In this document: one piece after another, positions 42,038-51,058 of the stretch
Layout of the letters: each line of letters opens with the position of its first letter
Numbering within the stretch: the first letter of the stretch is position 1
DNA from: Candidatus Sulfurimonas baltica
GTDB taxonomy: Bacteria; Campylobacterota; Campylobacteria; Campylobacterales; Sulfurimonadaceae
Direction of reading: 5' to 3'
NCBI RefSeq assembly: GCF_015265455.1
Contig: NZ_CP054492.1
Span: forward strand, 2,294,001-2,358,000
Length of the DNA: 64,000 bases
Notes under the pieces: generated by a model
The model's database searches: none
What the model was told of the DNA's origin: nothing
The model's input: only the letters and a program-made list of their open reading frames with translations
Made by a program: the position numbers and the translations under genes

Positions 42038-42405
42038 TAAACAACCTCCGGCGCGAGAGATACGATTTTCATAAATCCAGCATAACGTACTTCACGAGCA
42101 ACAGGGCCGAAAATACGAGTACCAATTGGCTCTCTCTTGTCATCAAGTATAACAGCTGCATTATCATCAAAACGGATAAGAGAACCATTTTCACGGTGAA
42201 CCTCTTTAGCAACTCTAACGATAACAGCTTTTACAACTTTACCTTTTTTAACTTTAGCAGTAGGTGTCGCTTTTTTTACAGAAGCAACAATAACGTCACC
42301 AACTGTAGCATAACGACGCTTTGAACCGCCAAGAACCTTGATACACATAATCTCTTTAGCACCTGTATTATCAGCTACATTTAGACGAGTAAAACCCTGG
42401 ATCAT
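42037..42405 (-). CDS. rplN: 50S ribosomal protein L14
   Basis: A 122-residue beta-barrel protein forming intersubunit bridges B5 and B8 with 16S r[36 protein letters not shown] and [25 protein letters not shown] are conserved end motifs. One-base overlaps with both rpsQ and rplX show strong coupling. Confidence 0.98.
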   Translation of the reverse strand: MIQGFTRLNVADNTGAKEIMCIKVLGGSKRRYATVGDVIVASVKKATPTAKVKKGKVVKAVIVRVAKEVHRENGSLIRFDDNAAVILDDKREPIGTRIFGPVAREVRYAGFMKIVSLAPEVV

Positions 42406-42653
42406 TATTCTGCTCCCGATATTACTGTTTTAAGTCTAAAAGATTTAGTCTTAGAAAGTGGACGACATTCGATTGCAATAATCTCATCGCCCACTTTTAC
42501 TTCATTACGCTCATCATGTACTAAGTACTTTTTGAAACGCTTTACAACTTTGTGGTAACGAGGATGCATTACACGACGTTCAACAAGTAAACTTACTGTT
42601 TTATCGCCTGAAATTTTTACAACTTTACCTTGAATTTCACGTTTATGTGTCAT
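42405..42653 (-). CDS. rpsQ: 30S ribosomal protein S17
   Basis: An 82-residue OB-fold protein that binds 16S rRNA helices 7 and 11. [20 protein letters not shown] and [19 protein letters not shown], then [20 protein letters not shown], fit S17. It starts 9 bp after rpmC and overlaps rplN by one base. Confidence 0.97.
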   Translation of the reverse strand: MTHKREIQGKVVKISGDKTVSLLVERRVMHPRYHKVVKRFKKYLVHDERNEVKVGDEIIAIECRPLSKTKSFRLKTVISGAE

Positions 42654-42662
42654 TGCCAGCCC

Positions 42663-42848
42663 CTATTTCGCTGCACTAAGTGCAGTGTTGATTCTAGCAA
42701 CATCTTTTTTAGCGACACGAAGTTCGCTTGTGTTTTGTAGTTGCATCATCTGTTTTTTAATTTTTAAAGTAAAAAGCTCAGTCTTTCTAACTTTAAGCAT
42801 TGCTTGAAGCTCTGCTACACTTTTATCTGCTAAATCAGAATATTTCAT
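42663..42848 (-). CDS. rpmC: 50S ribosomal protein L29
   Basis: A 61-residue two-helix protein near the tunnel exit. [57 protein letters not shown] has the L29 hairpin with conserved QLQNTSELR-type loop. Its start lies inside the end of rplP (14-bp overlap), so translation of the two is coupled. Confidence 0.96.
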   Translation of the reverse strand: MKYSDLADKSVAELQAMLKVRKTELFTLKIKKQMMQLQNTSELRVAKKDVARINTALSAAK

Positions 42849-43260
42849 TGCTCATCTCCGCAGTAATTATTTTAGTTTTGAAAGGTAATTTGTGCAATGC
42901 AAGAGTTAATGCTTCACGAGCAAGTTCATGCGGAACACCGGCCATTTCAAATATAATACGACCTGGCTTGATATTCATAACCCATTGATCAACTGAACCC
43001 TTACCTTTACCCATACGAGTTTCTAAAGGCTTAGCAGTTAACGGTTTTGCTGGGAATACACGAATCCAAATCTTACCATTTCTCTTAATATGACGAGTAG
43101 CTGAAATACGAGCTGACTCAATCTGACGAGAGTTAATACGACCAGCTTCAACCGCTTTTAAAGCGATATCACCAAATGCTAGCGTAAAACCTGAACGAGC
43201 ATAACCACGGTTACGACCCTTCATTACTTTTCTATATTTTGTTCTCTTTGGCATTAACAT
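42835..43260 (-). CDS. rplP: 50S ribosomal protein L16
   Basis: A 141-residue protein contacting A-site tRNA and 5S r[22 protein letters not shown] is the standard start; [28 protein letters not shown], and [12 protein letters not shown] near the end are conserved. rpsC ends 2 bp upstream. The C-terminus overlaps the rpmC start by 14 bp. Confidence 0.98.
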   Translation of the reverse strand: MLMPKRTKYRKVMKGRNRGYARSGFTLAFGDIALKAVEAGRINSRQIESARISATRHIKRNGKIWIRVFPAKPLTAKPLETRMGKGKGSVDQWVMNIKPGRIIFEMAGVPHELAREALTLALHKLPFKTKIITAEMSNEIF

Positions 43261-43262
43261 AA

Positions 43263-43973
43263 TTAATCAGCCTTTCTCGGAGCACGCTTTGGACGACGCT
43301 CTTGTTTCTCTTGTTTGTCTTCTTGAACTTCAGCAGGAATACCTTTAGTAAGTACTTCACCTTTGAATATCCATACTTTAACACCAATACAACCATAAGT
43401 AGTATGTGCTTCAGCAAAACCGTAATCTATTTTTGCACGAAGTGTATGTAAAGGAACACGTCCCTCTAAGTACCACTCAGTACGAGCCATTTCAGCTCCA
43501 CCAAGACGACCACTTACAGATACTTTAATACCTTTAGCACCGCTTCTCTGTGCATTTTGCATAGATTTTTTCATTGCTCTTCTAAAAGCAACACGACGCT
43601 CTAGTTGAGTAGCTATGTTTTCAGCAACTAACTGAGCTGAAGTTTGAGCTTTCTTCTCTTCTTTGATGTTTACAGATATCTGCTTACCAACAAGATTTTG
43701 AAGAGTAGTTTTAAGCTTCTCAATGTCCGCACCTTTTTTACCAATAATGATACCAGGGCGAGCAGCAACGATAGTTACACGAAGTCTCTTAACTGTTCTC
43801 TCTATAATGATGTTAGCAACACCAGCATAGTAAAGCTCTTTTTTCAAATATGTACGAATTTTGTGATCTTCACCTAAAGATGCTGCTGCAGTCTTAAAAT
43901 CAGGGAACCAACGGCTCTCCCAATTGCGGTTAATACCAAGACGTAAACCAATAGGATTAACTTTTTGACCCAT
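43263..43973 (-). CDS. rpsC: 30S ribosomal protein S3
   Basis: A 236-residue protein at the mRNA entry channel. It starts [23 protein letters not shown]; the KH domain has [23 protein letters not shown]; the C-terminal domain [24 protein letters not shown] and [24 protein letters not shown] basic/acidic tail ([20 protein letters not shown]) follows. It lies 1 bp after rplV. Confidence 0.98.
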   Translation of the reverse strand: MGQKVNPIGLRLGINRNWESRWFPDFKTAAASLGEDHKIRTYLKKELYYAGVANIIIERTVKRLRVTIVAARPGIIIGKKGADIEKLKTTLQNLVGKQISVNIKEEKKAQTSAQLVAENIATQLERRVAFRRAMKKSMQNAQRSGAKGIKVSVSGRLGGAEMARTEWYLEGRVPLHTLRAKIDYGFAEAHTTYGCIGVKVWIFKGEVLTKGIPAEVQEDKQEKQERRPKRAPRKAD

Positions 43974-43974
43974 A

Positions 43975-44292
43975 CTATTTACCCTCTACTTCTACTAAGA
44001 TATGTGCTGTTGGTTTTCTGATTCCAGACGCCATACCACGAGCACGTGGACGGAAACGCTTAAGAACAGGACCATTGTCAACACGACATGATGTTACTGT
44101 ACAATCTTCAGCTTCACTACCACTATTAGCAACTGCAGATGCAAGTACTTTATAGATGATTTTTGCTGCTTTGTTTGGTGTAAATTCTAAAGCTGCTAGT
44201 GCTGCTTCAGCATTCATACCTTGAATCTCTCTTGCTATAAGACGAGATTTGATTGGTGAAACACGGATGTATTTTAATAATGCTCTAGCCAT
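43975..44292 (-). CDS. rplV: 50S ribosomal protein L22
   Basis: A 105-residue protein whose beta-hairpin reaches into the peptide tunnel. [28 protein letters not shown] is the conserved core and [28 protein letters not shown] the tunnel loop where macrolide resistance mutations occur in other bacteria. No such insertion is obvious. It follows rpsS by 2 bp. Confidence 0.97.
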   Translation of the reverse strand: MARALLKYIRVSPIKSRLIAREIQGMNAEAALAALEFTPNKAAKIIYKVLASAVANSGSEAEDCTVTSCRVDNGPVLKRFRPRARGMASGIRKPTAHILVEVEGK

Positions 44293-44294
44293 GA

Positions 44295-44570
44295 TTAACC
44301 CTTCTTCTGTACAGAGCCCTTATGGCCCTTAAATGTACGAGTTGGTGAAAATTCACCAAGCTTATAACCAATGTGGTTCTCTGAAATATGTACTGGAACA
44401 AATTGACGTCCGTTATGAACATTAAATGTTAAACCAACCATTTCAGGTATTACCATAGATCTTCTTGACCATGTCTTAATAGGTTTTTTGTTGTTTTCAG
44501 CTTTTGCTGCAACAACTTTTTTCATTAAATGGTCATCAATGAATGGACCTTTTTTTACTGAACGAGCCAT
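44295..44570 (-). CDS. rpsS: 30S ribosomal protein S19
   Basis: A 91-residue head protein next to S13. [19 protein letters not shown] and [48 protein letters not shown]-type body are highly conserved. It shares one base with the rplB stop, so it is coupled to L2. Confidence 0.98.
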   Translation of the reverse strand: MARSVKKGPFIDDHLMKKVVAAKAENNKKPIKTWSRRSMVIPEMVGLTFNVHNGRQFVPVHISENHIGYKLGEFSPTRTFKGHKGSVQKKG

Positions 44571-45415
44571 TATCCTACCCTTTTCGCATTTGGTTTACGG
44601 CGAGTAATAATAAGTTTATCACTAGCTTTCTTACGGCGAGTTTTAGCACCCTTAGTCGGTTTACCCCAAGGAGTAACCGGGTGACGTCCTGAATTCGTTT
44701 TACCTTCACCACCACCATGCGGGTGATCAACTGGATTCATTGCTGAACCACGAGTTTGAGGACGAATTCCCATATGACGGCTACGACCAGCTTTCGCTAT
44801 TACTATATTGCCATACTCTTCATTTCCTACTGTTCCAACAGTCGCTAAACACTCACCTAATACTAAACGCATTTCAGATGAAGGCATACGAAGTGAAACA
44901 TATTTACCATCACGACCCATAATTTGAGCAGAAGTTCCAGCAGCACGACACATTTGTCCGCCCTTACCAGTCTTTAACTCAATATTATGAATAACTGTAC
45001 CAACTGGGATACTTTTAAGTTTCATAGTATTACCAGGTTTAACATCTAGTCCAGACTCAGCAGACATAACTGAATCACCAACACTTAGACCTTTTGGTTG
45101 TAATATGTATCTTTTTTCACCATCAGCATATGTAACTAACGCAATACGACAGTTACGGTATGGATCGTACTCAATAGTGCTAACTGTACCTGGAATATCA
45201 AATTTATTTCTTTTGAAATCTATGATACGGTAAAGTTTTTTAGCACCGGCTTGTTTATGACGAGATGTGATACGACCATTATTGTTACGACCAGCGTGAG
45301 CAGGAAGCTTAACCAATAAAGAACGTACACTAGCTTTCGCTGTGATATCACCGCTGTCAACATTAGTATAAAAACGACGAGACGGAGTTACCGGCTTATA
45401 AGTTTTAATTGCCAT
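44570..45415 (-). CDS. rplB: 50S ribosomal protein L2
   Basis: A 281-residue protein near the peptidyl transferase centre and bridge B7b. N-terminal [15 protein letters not shown], the central [22 protein letters not shown] and C-terminal [29 protein letters not shown], containing the conserved His essential for activity, are intact. Basic tail [11 protein letters not shown]. It lies 1 bp after rplW. Confidence 0.98.
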   Translation of the reverse strand: MAIKTYKPVTPSRRFYTNVDSGDITAKASVRSLLVKLPAHAGRNNNGRITSRHKQAGAKKLYRIIDFKRNKFDIPGTVSTIEYDPYRNCRIALVTYADGEKRYILQPKGLSVGDSVMSAESGLDVKPGNTMKLKSIPVGTVIHNIELKTGKGGQMCRAAGTSAQIMGRDGKYVSLRMPSSEMRLVLGECLATVGTVGNEEYGNIVIAKAGRSRHMGIRPQTRGSAMNPVDHPHGGGEGKTNSGRHPVTPWGKPTKGAKTRRKKASDKLIITRRKPNAKRVG

Positions 45416-45416
45416 G

Positions 45417-45698
45417 TTAAACCGCCAAACTTTCTATTTGTGCACCCTCAGGTAATTGAACATAAAACTTTTTGAAGTCATTTTGTTTACCTTGTACACC
45501 ACGGAAACGTTTTGTTTTTCCGCTTTGATTAAGTGAGTTAACTCTTGATGGAACTATTCCAAAGTACTCACGAAAAACCTCTTTAAGACCTGTTTTAGTC
45601 ATACGAGGAGATGTTTGAACAACTATAATTCCATCTTCTTGCATACCTAATGTCTTCTCTGTATATAGTATAGATTTAATATCTGTAATATCTGCCAT
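45417..45698 (-). CDS. rplW: 50S ribosomal protein L23
   Basis: A 93-residue tunnel-exit protein that docks trigger factor and [46 protein letters not shown] fits the L23 fold; [15 protein letters not shown] is the extended loop. It overlaps rplD by one base. No special features. Confidence 0.96.
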   Translation of the reverse strand: MADITDIKSILYTEKTLGMQEDGIIVVQTSPRMTKTGLKEVFREYFGIVPSRVNSLNQSGKTKRFRGVQGKQNDFKKFYVQLPEGAQIESLAV

Positions 45699-46312
45699 TA
45701 TTTAGCCTCACCTACAAGATTTTCCCATACCGCTTTTTCGATCACAAGTGAACGATAATTAGCAGCTAAGTAAGCATTTAATTCATTTGCTTCAACAACA
45801 TAAGTTTGTGAAAGATTCTCAAATGCTAAAAATGTCTTCTCATCTAAGATAGACTTAACAATAAGTACATCTCTTTGATTTAAAGCTTTAAACATTGCAT
45901 TTGCATCTTTAGTTTTACCAGATGCGATTTCAATGTTGTCAACAATAAAAAGTGTACCGTTTTGTGCATGCTCGTTAAGAGCAAAGTTAAGAGCAAGTTT
46001 CTTTTGCTTTTTATTAACTTTAAGATCATAATTACGGTTGTTATTAGGACCAAATGCCTTACCACCACCCACAAAGATAGGAGAACGACGTGAACCAGCA
46101 CGAGCGCGACCGCCACCTTTTTGAGCCCATGGTTTCTTACCACCACCTCTAACTTCTGCACGAGTTAATGCTTTTGAGCTATTTGCTCTCATTGCAGCTT
46201 GTGCCGACTTTACATACAGGTATAAGTTATGAGGATTAATACCAGAAAAACTCTCTGGTAATGCTAACTCAGATGCTTTTTCCATTTTTTCATTTAAAAC
46301 GATTGCGCTCAT
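45698..46312 (-). CDS. rplD: 50S ribosomal protein L4
   Basis: A 204-residue protein with an extended loop into the tunnel: [42 protein letters not shown]. In E. coli L4 also attenuates the S10 operon through its leader; the short leader here (about 50 nt) makes that unlikely. It shares single bases with rplC and rplW. Confidence 0.97.
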   Translation of the reverse strand: MSAIVLNEKMEKASELALPESFSGINPHNLYLYVKSAQAAMRANSSKALTRAEVRGGGKKPWAQKGGGRARAGSRRSPIFVGGGKAFGPNNNRNYDLKVNKKQKKLALNFALNEHAQNGTLFIVDNIEIASGKTKDANAMFKALNQRDVLIVKSILDEKTFLAFENLSQTYVVEANELNAYLAANYRSLVIEKAVWENLVGEAK

Positions 46313-46887
46313 TATTTAGCTACCTTTACACGACCTAATGAACCATTAGCTCCAGAAACTGAACCAGAAACCGCAATGATTTTGTTTTCAGCATCGTAAG
46401 AAACGATTTCATTTTTCACGCTATTTTGTACATTTCCGTATTGTCCAGGCATTTTCTTACCCTTCATTACACGGCCTGGCCACTCTGCCATACCGATTGA
46501 ACCTGTTCTACGACCAAATCTATGACCGTGTGATGCAGGACCACCAGAGAAATTCCAACGTTTCATAGCACCAGAAAAACCACGACCTTTAGTAGTAAAA
46601 GTAGATCTTAAAACTTTAGCTTCTGCTAAAGGAGTAAAATCTAAATCTCCAGCTTCAGTGTTAGCTACTTCCATAGTAACTAAACGGTTAAACTCAGATG
46701 AAAGGTTATATTTCTTTTGCTGACCTTCAATTGACTTATTCATTTTTTTACCGCGATTGTAAGCAACAATTGCAGTACCTTCATTAACTTCACATACTTT
46801 AGCATCTAAAACTCTTAAAAGAGTAACAGGTTTACTAGGAACCGTGATAGTACGGCTCATACCGATTTTTTCAACAATATATTCCAC
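46312..46887 (-). CDS. rplC: 50S ribosomal protein L3
   Basis: A 191-residue early assembly protein reaching towards the peptidyl transferase centre. [14 protein letters not shown], then the signature [45 protein letters not shown]-type region is strongly conserved. The family's methylated Gln site region is present. It starts 9 bp after rpsJ. Confidence 0.97.
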   Translation of the reverse strand: MEYIVEKIGMSRTITVPSKPVTLLRVLDAKVCEVNEGTAIVAYNRGKKMNKSIEGQQKKYNLSSEFNRLVTMEVANTEAGDLDFTPLAEAKVLRSTFTTKGRGFSGAMKRWNFSGGPASHGHRFGRRTGSIGMAEWPGRVMKGKKMPGQYGNVQNSVKNEIVSYDAENKIIAVSGSVSGANGSLGRVKVAK

Positions 46888-46896
46888 GATGACCTC

Positions 46897-47208
46897 CTAC
46901 TTGTCCATAGAGCGAACTTCAACGTCCACTTCAGGTGCAAGATCTAGTTTCATAAGAGAATCTACAGTTTCTGGCGTAGCAGAAACAATATCAATTACTC
47001 TAGCATGCATACGAATTTCAAATTGCTCACGTGAACTTTTGTTAATGTGTGGCGATTTTAAAACTGTGTATTTACGAATCTTTGTTGGTAAAGGTATCGG
47101 ACCACGAATTACCGCGCCTGTACGCTTTACAGCCTCTACGATTGATGCCACTGATCTATCAAGAACACGATGATCATAAGCTTTCAATTTTAAACGAATT
47201 TTTTCCAT
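46897..47208 (-). CDS. rpsJ: 30S ribosomal protein S10
   Basis: A 103-residue protein, also NusE in transcription antitermination. [26 protein letters not shown] and [35 protein letters not shown] are conserved. It is the first gene of the S10-spc superoperon, downstream of a candidate promoter at 47264-47269 and a leader of about 50 nt. The ribosome-binding site is GAGGGAAATAC. Confidence 0.98.
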   Translation of the reverse strand: MEKIRLKLKAYDHRVLDRSVASIVEAVKRTGAVIRGPIPLPTKIRKYTVLKSPHINKSSREQFEIRMHARVIDIVSATPETVDSLMKLDLAPEVDVEVRSMDK

Positions 47209-47263
47209 GTATTTCCCTCTAAAGAACTCGTCAGGTCTAGCCTAACTATATTAGTGAAGTGGA

Positions 47264-47269
47264 ATTGTA
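47264..47269 (-). promoter_or_regulatory. Candidate S10 operon promoter (-10 TACAAT)
   Basis: The minus strand reads TTTGGGTACAATTCC, matching TTTGGATACAATCC before rpmJ and TTGGGTTACAAT before the cyclase gene. The start would be near 47257, giving a leader of about 50 nt to rpsJ. It lies between the divergent rpsJ and ATPase genes. Confidence 0.6.
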
Positions 47270-47352
47270 CCCAAACGTCTTAAGATATTCAAGGAAATAT
47301 GGGGTAAATATTGATTTTATTCTAAATTTATTTCCTTTTAATAAGGAAATGA

Positions 47353-47358
47353 TAAAAT
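47353..47358 (+). promoter_or_regulatory. Candidate leaderless promoter (-10 TAAAAT) for the ATPase gene
   Basis: GATAAAATTGCAAT precedes the ATG at 47365, with the -10 ending six bases before it, the same spacing as at 4833 and 23184. An AAGGAAATG stretch lies upstream of the -10 and would not be in the transcript. Confidence 0.5.
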
Positions 47359-47364
47359 TGCAAT

Positions 47365-48429
47365 ATGGAAATATTACTAGAAGAGTTATACAAAACAGAT
47401 ATAAATTTAGATAAATTTCATTATAGAAAAGTGTTTTTAGACGATTTGAGCTATCAAATCAATGGTATTTCCCAAAGTGGAAAAACCAAATTAGTAAAAA
47501 ATTACCTTTCAAGTCTAAAAAAAAGCACTTACTTATATATAGATTGTAATGATATACGGATAGATTTTGATGAATTAAATAAAAATCTACCTATTTTTTG
47601 CAATAAATATAAAATTAACACCTTGGTTTTGGACAACTACATAGAAAAAATAAAAATTGTAAATGTTCCTCAGCTAATTACATGTAGTGAAATAAATTAT
47701 ACTCTTGATTATTTAGAAACTCTACAACTTTACCCTCTTGATTATGAAGAGTTTTTAGCATATGAACATAAGTATGATTCTACGGCACTAAATCACTTCT
47801 TTCAGCTTGGTGCGTTTCCGTCAATGCATAAAGTCAACAGCGATGAGCGCAATATGTACATCCAAAAAACATTAAAGTATGCACTCGATGAGATGGAACT
47901 TGATATTTTAGTATTTTGCGCAAAGATGATTGCACAGAAAATATCTCCTTTTTCTATATATGAGAGACTCAAACAGACAAGAAAGATTTCAAAAGATAAA
48001 CTCTATAAATCTTTTGAGACCCTAAGTTCTAAAAAATATATTCATCAGCTAGAAAAAACAAACCACGCAAAGGCAACGAAAAAGATATATTTATGCGATA
48101 TATCTTTAAAGTCTGCCCTTACAATAGATAAAAACTTTGCCAGACTATTTGAGAACATGATATATTTAGAGTTACTAAAATCAGATATAGAGTGTTTTTA
48201 TGATGATGGCATTGATTTTTATCTTCCTCAAAATGATGAAGTTATATTGGGGATGCCGTTTGCGGATGAGAGAACACTATTTAAAAAGATGGAAGCTATT
48301 GAGGCTTTTGTATTTACACATCAGATTAAAAAAGTGACCGCAGTTACTATGAGCAGAGAGGGTAGTGTGAGCCATCCACTCTCACATGTAGAGATGATTC
48401 CATTTGACATATGGGCCATTGGCGATTAG
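47365..48429 (+). CDS. P-loop ATPase, DUF4143-like ATP-binding protein
   Basis: A 354-residue protein. The Walker A is GISQSGKT (34-41) and a Walker B-like strand is INTLVLDNY (about 85-92), lacking the usual acidic pair after the Asp. The middle (about 115-200) has the YPLDYEEFLAYE and ERNMYIQKTLKYALDE pattern of the bacterial ATPase plus DUF4143 group; a wHTH-like part follows (KISKDKLYKSFETLSSKKYIHQLEK), then a nuclease-fold-like C-terminus without clear catalytic residues. An ATP-binding protein lies between rpsJ and rnhB in Helicobacter as I remember it, so it is probably ancestral. Function is unknown. Confidence 0.7.
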   Translation: MEILLEELYKTDINLDKFHYRKVFLDDLSYQINGISQSGKTKLVKNYLSSLKKSTYLYIDCNDIRIDFDELNKNLPIFCNKYKINTLVLDNYIEKIKIVNVPQLITCSEINYTLDYLETLQLYPLDYEEFLAYEHKYDSTALNHFFQLGAFPSMHKVNSDERNMYIQKTLKYALDEMELDILVFCAKMIAQKISPFSIYERLKQTRKISKDKLYKSFETLSSKKYIHQLEKTNHAKATKKIYLCDISLKSALTIDKNFARLFENMIYLELLKSDIECFYDDGIDFYLPQNDEVILGMPFADERTLFKKMEAIEAFVFTHQIKKVTAVTMSREGSVSHPLSHVEMIPFDIWAIGD

Positions 48430-48464
48430 GCTATGCTTAGATACAACAATAAAAAGGGAAAATA

Positions 48465-49019
48465 ATGTTTGGAAAATTATGCGGAATTGATGAGGCGGGT
48501 CGTGGTCCTATTGCCGGAGATTTGGTTATGGCTGGGTGTATTTTAAACCTACATGTAGAAGGGCTGAATGATTCAAAGAAACTTAGTGAGAAAAAAAGAG
48601 AATTTTTGTATGAGTTAATTGTTAAAGCATCATCTTTTCATATAGTTAAGTTTTCCCCTAAAGAGATTGACGAGAATGGCATATCTGTGTGTCTTAAAAG
48701 AGGACTTCAAGAGATTATGAAAAACCTTGAATGCGAAGAGTACCTTTTTGACGGAAACTCCAACTTCGGTGTTAGCGGTCTTCCTACAATGATAAAAGCG
48801 GATGGCAAAGTTGCAGAAGTCAGTGCTGCTTCCATCCTTGCAAAGGTGACACACGATAGAGACATTATGATAGAAGCTAAAAAATATCCACAGTATCAGT
48901 TTGAGAAACATAAAGGGTATGGAACAGCTCTACATGTAGAGATGATTAAGAAGCATGGGTATTGTGAAATTCATAGAAGAAGTTATAAACTCAAAGCTCT
49001 TGAGCCATCGTTGTTTTAG
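48465..49019 (+). CDS. rnhB: Ribonuclease HII
   Basis: A 184-residue enzyme cutting RNA in RNA-DNA hybrids and single ribonucleotides in DNA. The active site starts with CGIDEAGRGPIAGDLV (Asp9 and Glu10), then the third Asp in FDGNSNF and the fourth in ILAKVTHDRDIM, plus YQFEKHKGYGTALHVE. It is 36 bp after the ATPase gene with an AAAAGGGAAA ribosome-binding site. Two exact CTACATGTAG palindromes lie inside (48549-48558, 48930-48939). Confidence 0.95.
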   Translation: MFGKLCGIDEAGRGPIAGDLVMAGCILNLHVEGLNDSKKLSEKKREFLYELIVKASSFHIVKFSPKEIDENGISVCLKRGLQEIMKNLECEEYLFDGNSNFGVSGLPTMIKADGKVAEVSAASILAKVTHDRDIMIEAKKYPQYQFEKHKGYGTALHVEMIKKHGYCEIHRRSYKLKALEPSLF

Positions 49020-49045
49020 TCACTATTTGAGAAAAAGTTTGGAAT

Positions 49046-49081
49046 GACGATGCTTTCGTCACCCTGAACTTGATTCAGGGT
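49046..49081. repeat. REP-like double hairpin
   Basis: Two adjacent perfect hairpins: GACGA-TGCTT-TCGTC (49046-49060) and ACCCTGAA-CTTGA-TTCAGGGT (49061-49081). The second, with its flanks, resembles the CCTGAACTTGATTCAGG palindrome scattered in many bacterial genomes. It lies between rnhB and the convergent DUF302 gene and may terminate both. Confidence 0.6.
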
Positions 49082-49109
49082 CTAGCTGAGTAATTAGTTT
49101 GTTTAGCTT

Positions 49110-50015
49110 CTACTCTGTTGCTTCAACAAGGATAGACTCAAATTGCTTTTGAGCTTTTAATAAAACATCTGTAGCTTCTTTATTCTCTACATGTGCGCTG
49201 CTCATCCAGTTATGAACTGCTGGAAAGCCAAGAACAATCTTGTCTTCATCTTTTTTCTTATATACCATTAGACTACAAGGAGCAAATGCTGCTGCTTCTG
49301 GTCTAGTTAGTGAAACAGTGTATATAACAGGAAGTTTACATATAGATATTGTTTCATAAAAGTCGTACGGACTATCAGTTAAAGATTTATTAACATCTAG
49401 TCTGCTTGGCACTACAAATCCGTTTAGCTGGAAACCATTATTCAAGCTCATTGACAAATTTTCTCTAGCTTCTGCCAAATCTCCTCCATCCAAATTCAGC
49501 TCATACTTGGTTATAAGCGAGTTCTCCTCTTTTAAAGAGTCTTCACTAAGTTTGTTAGTAGAGTTTGGTAATGATTTACTTAAAACAGCTAAAACCTCTT
49601 TTTCTAGGCTTTTAATAAGTTCATCGTCAAACCCAAGTATTTTTGCCTGAGCATCTGCTGTTAATACCGATACATGTAGAGTCTCTTCATCATTCCCTTG
49701 GTAAATACCTACACCCATTGGCATAAAAACACCAAAGTCAGGATATTTTGCAACTAAATCCATAGATATTTTTTTATGATAAACAGTAAGAAGGGTAAAC
49801 ACCTTAAAGCTTGTCTTTTTGAACTGGATCATAAACGGCTTGTTCATATTAGAGTTTACGCCTATGCCAAATCCTGCATCAACAAACGCTTTTTCAATTT
49901 GTTCAGTTGTAATTGAACCATCTTTATTATTTACATCAAACAGATGCAAATCACCTTTTGCCGACAACACAGATACACTTAAAAGTGCAATAATTAAACT
50001 AACGATTTTTTTCAT
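49110..50015 (-). CDS. Periplasmic DUF302-like protein
   Basis: A 301-residue protein with a signal peptide (about 1-19). It appears to hold two DUF302-like units: one around 30-140 (IEKAFVDAGFGIGVNSNMN, FMPMGVGIYQ) and one around 175-295 (LNNGFQLNGFVVPSRLDVN, AAAFAPCSLMVYKKKDEDKIVLGFPAVHNWM). DUF302 proteins often occur with sulfur oxidation or c-type cytochromes, but the biochemical role is unknown. One Cys (FAPCSL) and one Cys (ISICKLP) are in the second unit. It is the last gene of the leftward sulfur locus, 37 bp after a DsrE protein. Confidence 0.65.
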   Translation of the reverse strand: MKKIVSLIIALLSVSVLSAKGDLHLFDVNNKDGSITTEQIEKAFVDAGFGIGVNSNMNKPFMIQFKKTSFKVFTLLTVYHKKISMDLVAKYPDFGVFMPMGVGIYQGNDEETLHVSVLTADAQAKILGFDDELIKSLEKEVLAVLSKSLPNSTNKLSEDSLKEENSLITKYELNLDGGDLAEARENLSMSLNNGFQLNGFVVPSRLDVNKSLTDSPYDFYETISICKLPVIYTVSLTRPEAAAFAPCSLMVYKKKDEDKIVLGFPAVHNWMSSAHVENKEATDVLLKAQKQFESILVEATE

Positions 50016-50052
50016 TTTTTTTCCTTTGATTTTAATTTAAATAAATGCTTGT

Positions 50053-50487
50053 TTATGGAACAATATTTACCCACCCATCTTTAACACGCTCTATCATCTC
50101 AACAATACCTGCTGTAACTATCTCAGTACCCTCAATAAGCTCATCATCTTTTATCCCCTTGGTTCTCATGGTGTTGGCACATGCCACAAACTCTACATTT
50201 ACCTGCATCATCGCATCTATACGCGAAGCTATAGCTTTTTCTTTTTTTAGCAAGGCTCTAATTCCATGGTAGTAAGCGACAATTCTCATATTGACATTTT
50301 CAGGTCCATAAAACTTGAGCACATTGTTAGCACTGCTTAACACATGATTTATCTCTTCATCATCTGCACTCTTTATAGAAAGCACTATTTTTCTTGGCTC
50401 TACTATTGAAGGGGCAGGTTCTGCAAACTCAGTGTCTCCAATCACAAAAGAGGTACTGAGTAACAATACAAGTATAAATTTAATCAT
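50053..50487 (-). CDS. Periplasmic DsrE-family protein
   Basis: A 144-residue protein with a signal peptide (about 1-17). The rest is a DsrE/DsrF-like alpha/beta fold: RKIVLSIKSADDEEINHVLSSANNVLKFYG, VRIVAYYHGIRALLKK-like strand-helix and VEFVACANTMRTKGIKDDELI. Cys at about 103 is at the position where sulfur-trafficking DsrE proteins carry their active Cys. The location directly after a periplasmic thioredoxin suggests handling of sulfane sulfur or a redox partner. Its start is adjacent to the thioredoxin stop. Confidence 0.75.
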   Translation of the reverse strand: MIKFILVLLLSTSFVIGDTEFAEPAPSIVEPRKIVLSIKSADDEEINHVLSSANNVLKFYGPENVNMRIVAYYHGIRALLKKEKAIASRIDAMMQVNVEFVACANTMRTKGIKDDELIEGTEIVTAGIVEMIERVKDGWVNIVP

Positions 50488-50868
50488 CTACTCTCCTCTG
50501 ATATTTTTAGTTAAGTCTTTGAAATCTTCTATATTCCAAGAACCAGGTATAGTTTTAACTATCTTTTTATTTTTATCTAAAAAATAAAAAGTCGGTGTCA
50601 TTTTCACTTCAACATCCAATGGCATCTTCTCGGTATCCAAGTTTATTTTGACCGGTATAAAACGCTCTTGGAGCCACCGAGACATCTCCTCATCGGCAAA
50701 AACATTTTTATCCATCTTTATACAATACTGGCACTCTGTTCTTATAACATCAACCATTATCACCTTAGAGCTTTTCTCTTGCAACTTTAGAGCATCTTCA
50801 TAAGTATGCCACTCTATTGCAGACAAGTTAAAAAAACAAAACAATAAAACCATAGAAACTTTTATCAT
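50488..50868 (-). CDS. Periplasmic thioredoxin-fold protein (SoxW-like)
   Basis: A 126-residue protein with a signal peptide (about 1-18) and a thioredoxin-like fold. The redox site is RTECQYCIKMDKNVF (Cys46 and Cys49, CQYC), the cis-Pro is in KMTPTFYFLD. CxYC and the DKNVFADEEMSRWLQERFIPVKINLD region match the thioredoxin-like family that includes SoxW, which reduces thiols in the periplasm. It is contiguous with the DsrE gene and lies about 190 bp past the porin end, likely serving Sox proteins; this link is inferred. Confidence 0.75.
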   Translation of the reverse strand: MIKVSMVLLFCFFNLSAIEWHTYEDALKLQEKSSKVIMVDVIRTECQYCIKMDKNVFADEEMSRWLQERFIPVKINLDTEKMPLDVEVKMTPTFYFLDKNKKIVKTIPGSWNIEDFKDLTKNIRGE

Positions 50869-51058
50869 AACTCAACTTTCACTCTATATATAAATTAAAA
50901 AGCCTACTATACATAAACTTTATAATTTATACCTTTAAATTATTTTGGCACTCCAAAAAAGTTATATGGTAGTAGCACACACTTTTTTAGAACTTTCTTT
51001 AACAAAACAGGAGAGAATCACAAAGAAATGCACCAAAGGAAATTTTTCAAACCACCTC

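Noticed and set aside
46844-47173. 109-codon plus-strand open frame over rpsJ/rplC
   Set aside because: It is antisense to two highly conserved ribosomal genes and crosses their junction. Ser/Thr-rich composition is typical of a reverse-frame artefact.
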